Source: Myxococcales bacterium (GTDB lineage Bacteria; Myxococcota_A; Polyangia; Polyangiales; Polyangiaceae). Taken from it: a DNA stretch of 5,769 nt. Made by a program: the position numbers and the translations under genes. Below the pieces are notes generated by a model. The model searched no databases, was not told where the DNA came from, and worked only from the letters and a program-made list of their open reading frames with translations. This document shows, piece after piece, positions 1-5,083 of the stretch; the first letter of the stretch is position 1; each line of letters opens with the position of its first letter. The stretch covers positions 1-5,769 of the forward strand of contig JAHFDX010000271.1 in the NCBI GenBank assembly GCA_023248785.1. The letters run 5' to 3'.

Positions 1-342
1 TATCCGGATCGACAAATCTTACTCTTCTTCGTGATTCCGGTGCGCGGTGCGTGGATGGTCTGGCTCACACTGGCTTTTTGCGTGCTTGGAGTCGTTTACG
101 ATGGAAGGTGGGCTCCGTTTGGCGGGTTACTCATAGGCGTTGCCTTCGGCGGGACGCCGTCCTGGGTTCGGACCACGTATCTGCGCTTCAAACTCGCAAG
201 GCTCAAACGCGATCAAAAAGCGCTGACAGTGGAGGACGTGCTCAAAAAGCCCTCCAAGTCGCCCAGGCAAGGGGGCCCTTCGCTCAAAGTCTTAAAGGGC
301 GGGCTCGACAAGCCTTCGAAAGACAAACGCTGGCTCAACTGA
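1..342 (+). CDS. rhomboid-like membrane protein, C-terminal part (5' end outside window)
   Basis: The frame is open from base 1 to the TGA at 340-342 and gives 113 residues, so the start lies upstream; the GTG at 31 is internal. Visible parts in order: a segment YPDRQILLFFVIPVRG, which resembles the loop of bacterial rhomboids where P-x-R-x-I/V-L-L-F-x-x-P-V precedes a membrane helix; a hydrophobic helix (MVWLTLAFCVLGVVY); a second one containing APFGGLLIGVAFGG; then a basic, cytoplasm-like tail rich in Lys/Arg ending DKRWLN. In active rhomboids the last catalytic helix carries His in an A-H-x-G/A-G context. Here the matching position reads A-P-F-G-G, so the catalytic His appears replaced by Pro. 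If that alignment holds, this would be a non-proteolytic rhomboid relative. The Ser helix is outside the window, so family assignment rests on the C-terminal pattern only. An unrelated small membrane protein remains possible. Confidence 0.6.
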   Translation, partial: YPDRQILLFFVIPVRGAWMVWLTLAFCVLGVVYDGRWAPFGGLLIGVAFGGTPSWVRTTYLRFKLARLKRDQKALTVEDVLKKPSKSPRQGGPSLKVLKGGLDKPSKDKRWLN

Positions 343-361
343 CCGGTTGCGAAAGCAAGCG

Positions 362-397
362 GTCATCCTGAGCGGCTTCGCCGTGAAGGATCCCCCA
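362..397. repeat. palindromic intergenic repeat (TCATCCTGAGC...GAAGGATC type)
   Basis: A 27-base imperfect palindrome at 365-391 pairs ATCCT with AGGAT and, after two mismatches, GCGGC with GCCGT (one G-T wobble), leaving a TTC loop. It sits in the 119-base gap between the rhomboid-like gene and pyrB. The wording, TCATCCTGAGC followed by GAAGGATC, resembles short dispersed repeats I recall from intergenic regions of many bacterial genomes; I see only one copy here. It is followed by a direct repeat of GATCCCCCA (389-397 and 402-410, period 13). It could fold in the 3' end of the upstream transcript, but there is no T-tract, so I do not call it a terminator. Confidence 0.5.
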
Positions 398-461
398 CGA
401 AGATCCCCCAAACACACTTGTGCGCTTCGCCGCTCGCTGTTTCACGGTAAGCTCGCGCTCG

Positions 462-1382
462 ATGTGGTCGCGACCTCATCTTCTGGGCATCGACGGGCTC
501 GTCCCCGACGAAGTTACTTTTTTGCTCGATCGCGCCGAAGCGTACTTAGGAAGGGCCCCGAAGACGGACACGCTGCGCGGACATGTGGTCGTCAACTTGT
601 TCTTCGAATCGTCGACACGGACGCGCACGTCGTTCGAAATCGCCGGGAAAAAGCTCGGGGCGGACGTGATCAACGTGAGCCCGTCGACATCAAGTCTAAC
701 GAAGGGTGAAACGCTGCTCGATACCATTCGCAACGTGGAAGCGATGCACGCGGACACTCTCGTTTTGCGACACGGAGCTTCAGGCGCAGCACAATTTTTG
801 GTTAAGCACGCCAAGTCTTCGATCGTGAATGCGGGCGACGGAACGCACGAACACCCGACGCAGGCGCTTCTTGATGTGCTCACGATCCGAAGGCACCGAA
901 AGACGATCAAGGGTCTTACCGTTGCCATTTGTGGTGACATTCTTCATTCGCGCGTCGCGCGCTCGAACGCGTTGCTCTTAGGTTTGCTTGAGGCGCGGGT
1001 TCGACTCACGGGACCGCGCACGATGATCCCGATGAACGCCGACGCACTTGGCCCCACAGTCACGATTCACCAGACGCTCGACGAAGCCGTCGAGGGAGCC
1101 GACGTTGTCATGATGCTTCGCGTTCAAAACGAACGCTTTACCGGCGCGATGTTGCCGACCACACGCGAGTACAACCTGACGTTTGGGCTCACCCGCGCGG
1201 TACTCCTGCGTGCAAAGCCAGATGCGCTCGTCATGCATCCAGGTCCCATCAATCGCGGTGTTGAGATCACAAGCGGTGTGGCCGACGGGCCGCAAAGCGT
1301 GATCTTGGATCAAGTGGAGGCCGGCGTAGCCGTGCGGATGGCCGTGCTCGAAGCCGTTGCTCGAGCGCGAGGAACGGCGTGA
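462..1382 (+). CDS. pyrB: aspartate carbamoyltransferase catalytic subunit
   Basis: Catalyses carbamoyl phosphate + L-aspartate to N-carbamoyl-L-aspartate, the first committed step of pyrimidine synthesis, in the cytoplasm. From ATG 462 the protein has 306 residues, the usual catalytic-chain length. Motifs: carbamoyl-phosphate loop FFESSTRTRTSFE (47-59), the lysine loop SLTKGET (78-84, Lys81), R-H-G-A-S-G (103-108), GDGTHEHPTQALLD (125-138, catalytic His131), GDILHSRVARSN (158-169), the aspartate-binding loop RVQNERF (220-226) and MHPGPINRGVEI (258-269). All are intact, so the enzyme should be active. The frame also allows GTG 420 (320 residues). I prefer ATG 462 because the family normally starts just before an H-L-L-G-I-D/E-x-L segment, here residues 6-13; neither start has a clear Shine-Dalgarno. 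The TGA overlaps the murI start by four bases. No pyrC or regulatory pyrI is visible in the window. Confidence 0.97.
   Translation: MWSRPHLLGIDGLVPDEVTFLLDRAEAYLGRAPKTDTLRGHVVVNLFFESSTRTRTSFEIAGKKLGADVINVSPSTSSLTKGETLLDTIRNVEAMHADTLVLRHGASGAAQFLVKHAKSSIVNAGDGTHEHPTQALLDVLTIRRHRKTIKGLTVAICGDILHSRVARSNALLLGLLEARVRLTGPRTMIPMNADALGPTVTIHQTLDEAVEGADVVMMLRVQNERFTGAMLPTTREYNLTFGLTRAVLLRAKPDALVMHPGPINRGVEITSGVADGPQSVILDQVEAGVAVRMAVLEAVARARGTA
1369..1374 (+). promoter_or_regulatory. ribosome binding site of murI inside the pyrB 3' end
   Basis: GAGGAA lies four bases before the GTG at 1379 and within the last codons of pyrB. Together with the GTGA stop-start overlap (1379-1382) it supports the GTG start of murI and points to translational coupling of the two genes. 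Confidence 0.6.
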
Positions 1383-2191
1383 AGTTCACCGCACCGATCG
1401 GAGTGTTCGACTCTGGCCTCGGTGGCCTCACCGTCGTGCGGGCACTTCGTCGTGCATTGCCCAACGAAGACATCTTGTATCTCGGCGACACTGCGCGTGT
1501 TCCGTATGGAACCAAGGGTCCAGCCACGGTCACGCGGTACGCCATCGCATGCGCTGGGCATCTCGTAAAACGAGGTGTCAAAGCGATCGTGATTGCGTGC
1601 AACACCGTAAGCGCAGTTGCGCCAGAGCGGTTGCGCGTGGAATTCGATCTTCCGATCTTGGGTGTTATTGAGCCCGGAGCTCGCGAGGCCACAAAAGTCA
1701 CGCGTTCGGGTCGCATCGGAGTGCTCGCGACCACGGCAACGATTGCATCCGGCGCGTACACGCGCGCAGTCACGCGTTTTTCGACGCGAGTGGAGGTGTT
1801 TGGACAAGCCGCGCCCCTGCTTGTACCACTCGCCGAGGAAGGATGGACCGAAGGTGACGTGCCCAGGCTCGCCGTAAGGCGCTATCTCGCTCCCCTCCAC
1901 GACGCGCATATCGACACGCTCGTACTGGGCTGCACGCACTATCCGCTGCTACGCGCGGTGATCGAAGAGGAAGCACGGAAGTCCTTCGGAAACGACGCGC
2001 GCGTCGTTGATAGCGCGGAGGCAACCGCGGAAGACGTGCACAGTTTTCTCAATGAGCGGGGTCTTGCACAGCAAAAAACGCAGAATGGGCGCGTCGATTT
2101 GCTCGTGACCGATCTTCCCGCAACGTTTGCGACGATGGCCGAGCGTTTCTTGGGGGAACGCGTGGAGGAGCCGGAGGTCGTGGACCTGTGA
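1379..2191 (+). CDS. murI: glutamate racemase
   Basis: Interconverts L- and D-glutamate without a cofactor and supplies D-Glu for the peptidoglycan stem peptide; cytoplasmic. The 270-residue product has the family's normal length. Seen motifs: FDSGLGGLTV (10-19), with the general-base Asp11 and Ser12; YLGDTARVPYGTK (34-46); the first catalytic cysteine in ACNT (Cys74); and the second in LGCTHYPLL (Cys185, followed by His187). The usual V-x-x-x-A-C-P-L-x-V-P-L-x-E stretch reads FGQAAPLLVPLAEEG (141-155), so the non-catalytic Cys there is Ala. The GTG start is fixed by the SD in the end of pyrB and by alignment of PIGVFDSG to the family N-terminus. It is probably co-transcribed and translationally coupled with pyrB. 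Its stop lies 51 bases from the convergent stop of the TPR gene, with no strong terminator hairpin between them. Confidence 0.97.
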   Translation: MKFTAPIGVFDSGLGGLTVVRALRRALPNEDILYLGDTARVPYGTKGPATVTRYAIACAGHLVKRGVKAIVIACNTVSAVAPERLRVEFDLPILGVIEPGAREATKVTRSGRIGVLATTATIASGAYTRAVTRFSTRVEVFGQAAPLLVPLAEEGWTEGDVPRLAVRRYLAPLHDAHIDTLVLGCTHYPLLRAVIEEEARKSFGNDARVVDSAEATAEDVHSFLNERGLAQQKTQNGRVDLLVTDLPATFATMAERFLGERVEEPEVVDL

Positions 2192-2242
2192 GGGCAGCAC
2201 CCGGCAACAAGGTGACCAGTGGAGACGGCAGGATTGAGCACC

Positions 2243-3907
2243 TCATATCTCTACGTGCAGCTCTGGGTCGAGTGAATATCCTTTCTCATCTCGATGGATC
2301 CACCGTCTGAGACCATGTTGCCGCAAGTAGCTCAATGCAACGTGTACCCGATTTTGCCACGCACCATGCACTGCCTGCTCGCCTGGCCATCCCGCGCTCC
2401 ACAATGTTTCGAGCGTTGCAAATCCGCGCGTCGAATGTTGCGCCACAAGACGCAAAAGAAGACGCCGGCATGCCGGATGTCGCTCGAGTGAAGTCCATTC
2501 TTCCCCTGGAGCGCGGAAGGCCTGCGCATCGGGCTTCATCACGAGCATTGGTGCTGCATCCGCTCGAAGTGCGGACTCGACGAGGCGCACCGCAAATCTC
2601 ACGTCGTCTGAATGTGCGATCGGTGTGCCACCTCGTATGGATTGCATACGTGCGTTGTGAATCGCACGATGCGCTCGCGCAAAGGCGCCCTTACGATCGA
2701 CGCCCCTACCCATCACATCGGCATAAGCGCGCGCAAGAGCATGGAAGGCCTGAAATACCTCATCGTTCTTCATGAGGGGACTTGATCCTAAATCCAGAAG
2801 CACCGCATCGCTGCGGCCTAGCGCCGTGCCCGCAAGTGCGAGCCGAAGCCGGCACAACGCGGCAGATCGCACATCTCCGGCTTGTTCGAGTGCGTGGAGT
2901 GCTGCGATGTGGCAATCGTGCGCTGCTTCAAGGCGACCGAGCTCGTGAAAGGCAGCTCCGAGGTTGGTGCGCGCGAGGGCGCCGAGTCTCGGGAATTGTT
3001 GGAGGAGAAAAATTGCGCGTTCGTAGGTACGAATTGCCGTTTCGAGATTGCCTTCCTCTTGTGTCAATACAGCTAGGTTTACGAGTGTCACGCCTTCAAG
3101 TCGCGTGTTGCCTGCAACGAGCGAAAGCGCGCGTTCGTAATGCGCGCGTGCCTCCTCGAGGCGAACCAGATCGTGCATGACAGCTCCGATGTTGCATAAC
3201 GCTCGACCTTGGATAAGAGGGCTCAATCCCTTTCGTGCAAGAGCTGCCTCGTAACACGCCATTGCGCGATGAAAACGACGCTCATGCTGATACAAAAGAC
3301 CGAGATCGATGTTTACTTCCGCTGCAGACTCAGCGTCACGGCAGGCAGAAAGTGCTTCCCCGAGATCGCGCTTGGCGGAGCGAAGGTTCCCGGACAGCGA
3401 TTTTCGAAGGCCGCGTAACACCAAGAGTTTGATCGCAAGCGACTGGCTCCCTTTTGGAGCTTGTGCAAGCAAGGTCGTGATCACCTTTGGTTCCGCCTCG
3501 CAGAGAAGAGCTGCCTCCATGGCGACGCGCACCACCTTCGGCGATGCGCCTGGGGCAGTGCCACTTCCGATGACTGCATCGAGCTCCGCGGCCAAGCGTT
3601 CTGAATCGAACGCTTCTCCATGATCAAGACAAAGTCGGGCGTGCGTAACCAACGACTGCTCTCGTTCTCTAGGTTTGCGTTGTGCAAGCAACTCATCGCG
3701 CACCGAAGCCTTCAACTTGAAACCGAGAAGAACATCGATTTCAACAAGACCCCTCGTCACAAGGGCATGCAATGTTGCACGTGTGGCATGAACGCTTTTT
3801 AGAAATGGACTTACGAGGAAGGGCGGCAGGCCGCGTTGGAAAGGAGCGAGCCACAAGAGGGTGCGTCGCTCGAGGGGCGAACAGGATGAAGGCAAGGTTG
3901 GCGGCAT
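2243..3907 (-). CDS. TPR protein with terminal winged-helix domains, STAND-regulator-like but lacking the ATPase
   Basis: From ATG 3907 the product has 554 residues and no signal peptide or membrane segment. Residues about 10-74 (SPLERRTLLWLAPFQRGL...ALVTRGLVE...FKLKASVRDEL) resemble the winged helix that follows the NTPase in STAND/LuxR-MalT type regulators. Residues about 155-345 form TPR repeats; the clearest helix pairs are near 195-225, 233-265, 271-305 and 309-342, with patterns such as N-x-x-L-x-x-x-G-x-L-E-x-A-x-x-x-Y-E-x-A-L. The last 82 residues (473-554) look like an OmpR/PhoB-type winged helix: WPGE, then RVHVALSYLRQHGL, then GYSLDP. No Walker A motif is present and the gene just upstream is a complete lipoprotein, so the ATPase half is absent rather than cut off by the window. 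The frame is also open back to an ATG at 3988, but that would overlap the lipoprotein gene by 74 bases; ATG 3907 lies 7 bases after its stop, with GGAG just ahead. Likely a transcription regulator; ligand unknown. Confidence 0.85.
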   Translation of the reverse strand: MPPTLPSSCSPLERRTLLWLAPFQRGLPPFLVSPFLKSVHATRATLHALVTRGLVEIDVLLGFKLKASVRDELLAQRKPREREQSLVTHARLCLDHGEAFDSERLAAELDAVIGSGTAPGASPKVVRVAMEAALLCEAEPKVITTLLAQAPKGSQSLAIKLLVLRGLRKSLSGNLRSAKRDLGEALSACRDAESAAEVNIDLGLLYQHERRFHRAMACYEAALARKGLSPLIQGRALCNIGAVMHDLVRLEEARAHYERALSLVAGNTRLEGVTLVNLAVLTQEEGNLETAIRTYERAIFLLQQFPRLGALARTNLGAAFHELGRLEAAHDCHIAALHALEQAGDVRSAALCRLRLALAGTALGRSDAVLLDLGSSPLMKNDEVFQAFHALARAYADVMGRGVDRKGAFARAHRAIHNARMQSIRGGTPIAHSDDVRFAVRLVESALRADAAPMLVMKPDAQAFRAPGEEWTSLERHPACRRLLLRLVAQHSTRGFATLETLWSAGWPGEQAVHGAWQNRVHVALSYLRQHGLRRWIHRDEKGYSLDPELHVEI

Positions 3908-3914
3908 TGCTCCG

Positions 3915-4466
3915 TTAGGGAGTCGTGGCCCGTACACGCAGAAGAGTTGCGCGCGGACCGTCACCGCCCACGAGAACTTCGACCGCATCGTCGCCTTCCA
4001 TCAGTGGGCGAACGGGAACTACTTGAGCGCGCACATTCGCGTCGACGCAATACGCCCCTTGGGTTGTGCCGTCGTCGAGAGCGATGAGACCCGTGGCGCA
4101 ATGGCTGGCAGGCGCACTCCACAATCCACCCCTTGGCCCTGCGAGGCGTAGGTCGATCGGTTCCTTTGTTCCTGAAGCTTCAATAAAACCAACCACGCGA
4201 TCCGCAGCGAGCTCAAGATCGAGCGTGAGAGTTCCTGCTGTGAACGTTCCACGATTCGCCGACAAATCACCCCGAAACCATTGTGTGCGCGTTGCCAAGG
4301 TGGACGCTCCCCCGCATGAGTATGCGCGAACGTGACCTTGGTTGACGGTGACTGCCACGAGTGCATCGGTTCCCGAAAGCCGCCCGACATACGTGCGATC
4401 GCCCTCTGACAAGGCCACGCGACCACTACATCCAACGAGAAGCATTGCCGCCACTACCCATCGCAT
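3915..4466 (-). CDS. predicted lipoprotein, beta-rich, unknown function
   Basis: 183 residues from ATG 4466. The N-terminus is a short lipoprotein signal: Arg2, hydrophobic VVAAMLLVG, and a good lipobox L-V-G-C with the lipidated Cys at 13, so an outer- or inner-membrane-anchored protein is expected. The mature part begins SEGDRTYVGRLSGTDALVAVTV and carries three further cysteines (51, 123, 140). The pattern Y-V-G-x-x-x-G-T-D-A-x-V-A-V, then a strand with A-Y-x-C, then G-L-W and TGLIALDDGTTQG, resembles a small beta-sandwich-like extracellular domain I recall from secreted proteins of actinobacteria and myxobacteria; I know no function for it. The frame is open further upstream (to ATG 4550), but those codons would put a basic, irregular stretch before the signal peptide. 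No strong Shine-Dalgarno is seen. It is the first gene of a two-gene unit with the TPR regulator-like gene, 7 bases apart, which suggests that protein and lipoprotein act in one pathway. Confidence 0.75.
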   Translation of the reverse strand: MRWVVAAMLLVGCSGRVALSEGDRTYVGRLSGTDALVAVTVNQGHVRAYSCGGASTLATRTQWFRGDLSANRGTFTAGTLTLDLELAADRVVGFIEASGTKEPIDLRLAGPRGGLWSAPASHCATGLIALDDGTTQGAYCVDANVRAQVVPVRPLMEGDDAVEVLVGGDGPRATLLRVRATTP

Positions 4467-4549
4467 GCAGGCGGCATAGCACGCAGTGCGAAGCAGGACG
4501 ACCTCGAAGACAGGAACTTGGTCGAACCATCTGAGCGTGAAGCACCACA

Positions 4550-4569
4550 ATTAAGCCAGATTAAGGCGT
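4550..4569 (+). promoter_or_regulatory. candidate operator, copy 1: tandem TTAAG with 10-bp phase
   Basis: The element reads A-TTAAG-N3-GA-TTAAG-N-CGT. Its two TTAAG cores start at 4551 and 4561, exactly one helical turn apart. An element matching at 16 of 20 positions recurs at 5030-5049 before the next lipoprotein gene. It ends 59 bases before the ATG at 4629. A further TTAAGTCG at 4588-4595 matches the second half of copy 2. Head-to-tail repeats at this spacing are typical of OmpR/PhoB-type winged-helix binding sites. The regulator is not known. Confidence 0.4.
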
Positions 4570-4615
4570 AAATACAAGGACTGCGCGTTAAGTCGCCCCT
4601 GTTGAGAAATCCCTC

Positions 4616-4621
4616 AAGGAG
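4616..4621 (+). promoter_or_regulatory. ribosome binding site of the Cys-rich lipoprotein gene
   Basis: AAGGAG sits seven bases before the ATG at 4629 and is the best Shine-Dalgarno in the window. It decides the start over the in-frame TTG at 4602. Its first two bases also form the end of a small hairpin, TTGAG (4602-4606) with CTCAA (4613-4617) around a six-base loop, which might slightly mask it. Confidence 0.65.
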
Positions 4622-4628
4622 AGCACCC

Positions 4629-4982
4629 ATGGACGCACACTGGCTCGTAGGAATCAGTATTTTCTTTCTCGGCTGCAGCACAGCCATGCCACCTTCATCG
4701 GTAGACGGAAGCGCTTCATCAGGCACCTCAACCGATGGAGGCGGAACCTCAACGTGGAGCGATGGAGGAAACTCGAGCGACGCAGGCGGTGACAGTGGCG
4801 CCGCTTGCAAGGCAACGGTGTGCATTACTCTTCCAGACCCAGGGGGCCGTTGCGAATCCACACAGCTCCTGGGAGCGTGCGCGAAGTCCGACGGAGGCAA
4901 TCCGTGCCCGCCACAGCCCGACTGCGTGTGGGCCAATAACCAGAGCGGCGGCTCTAGTGCATATTTCTGTTGTCCAGATTGA
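4629..4982 (+). CDS. small Cys-rich lipoprotein, unknown function
   Basis: 117 residues from ATG 4629, chosen by the AAGGAG seven bases upstream. The N-terminus MDAHWLVGISIFFLGC is a lipoprotein signal with lipobox F-L-G-C and lipidated Cys16; unusually it has no basic residue in the n-region. Residues 17-59 form a disordered linker rich in Ser, Gly, Asp and Thr (37 of 43 residues are S, G, D, T, A or P). Residues 60-117 form a compact domain with eight cysteines (60, 65, 75, 84, 93, 99, 114, 115, the last two adjacent), consistent with up to four disulfides in an exported domain. This linker-plus-Cys-knot layout is common among myxobacterial surface lipoproteins; I do not recognise the domain. 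It is divergent from the lipoprotein/TPR unit and followed, after 97 bases, by the RCC1-repeat gene in the same direction. The two share the TTAAG tandem element upstream, so co-regulation is likely. Confidence 0.78.
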   Translation: MDAHWLVGISIFFLGCSTAMPPSSVDGSASSGTSTDGGGTSTWSDGGNSSDAGGDSGAACKATVCITLPDPGGRCESTQLLGACAKSDGGNPCPPQPDCVWANNQSGGSSAYFCCPD

Positions 4983-5029
4983 TGCGTCTCATCGCGATCT
5001 GGATCGAGAGCTGCTGAGGGTCACCCCAA

Positions 5030-5049
5030 ATTAAGGGCGATTAAGTCGT
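5030..5049 (+). promoter_or_regulatory. candidate operator, copy 2: tandem TTAAG with 10-bp phase
   Basis: Second copy of the A-TTAAG-N3-GA-TTAAG-N-CGT element, with cores at 5031 and 5041. It lies in the 97-base gap between the Cys-rich lipoprotein stop and the RCC1-repeat gene, 30 bases before GTG 5080. Sequence similarity to the upstream region of the previous gene continues a little downstream: TTAAGTCG-Y-CC-Y-TG occurs both here (5041-5054) and at 4588-4601. Its presence suggests that the RCC1 gene has its own promoter or control site. Confidence 0.4.
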
Positions 5050-5068
5050 CCTTGCTTCGAGGGCGTAC

Positions 5069-5083
5069 ATGATGCGGTCGTGA
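5069..5083 (+). other. possible four-codon upstream ORF (MMRS) overlapping the RCC1 gene start
   Basis: GAGGG at 5059-5063 stands five bases before ATG 5069, a normal Shine-Dalgarno spacing, but this frame reads only Met-Met-Arg-Ser and stops at TGA 5081-5083. That stop overlaps the GTG start at 5080 as GTGA, the same arrangement as pyrB-murI. It may be a minimal leader that feeds ribosomes to the GTG. Alternatively, a one-base deletion (mutation or assembly error) has split the natural start ATG-ATG-CGG-TC from the downstream frame. Confidence 0.35.

Larger units (their letters stand above)
4467..4628. promoter_or_regulatory. divergent promoter region between the two lipoprotein genes
   Basis: These 162 bases separate a minus-strand lipoprotein start (4466) from a plus-strand lipoprotein start (4629), so promoters for both units should lie here. 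The stretch contains three TTAAG words (4551-4555, 4561-4565, 4588-4592) and a locally AT-rich GTAAATAC at 4568-4575, which could serve as a -10 for the plus-strand gene. No matching -35 is seen. The promoter itself is inferred from gene layout. Confidence 0.5.

Noticed and set aside
413..422. CACA-CT-TGTG palindrome before pyrB as an operator
   Set aside because: It is ten bases long, single copy and expected by chance at this size.
476..940. Long open frame on the minus strand inside pyrB
   Set aside because: It is antisense to an intact, clearly conserved pyrB, and its translation shows no family motif. Such shadows are common in GC-rich DNA.
1310..1939. 209-codon minus-strand frame across pyrB/murI
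   Set aside because: It is antisense to murI, has no recognisable domain and an irregular composition; murI on the plus strand explains the sequence.
2192..2242. Bidirectional terminator between murI and the TPR gene
   Set aside because: Only a four-base CACC/GGTG pairing is visible and there is no T-tract on either strand.
3908..3988. N-terminal extension of the TPR gene to ATG 3988
   Set aside because: It would overlap the C-terminal coding part of the lipoprotein gene in another frame, and its 27 extra residues show no domain. ATG 3907 lies just after the lipoprotein stop.
4987..5009. Terminator hairpin after the Cys-rich lipoprotein gene (CGATC/GATCG)
   Set aside because: The stem is short with a tiny loop, outer pairing is interrupted, and no T-run follows.
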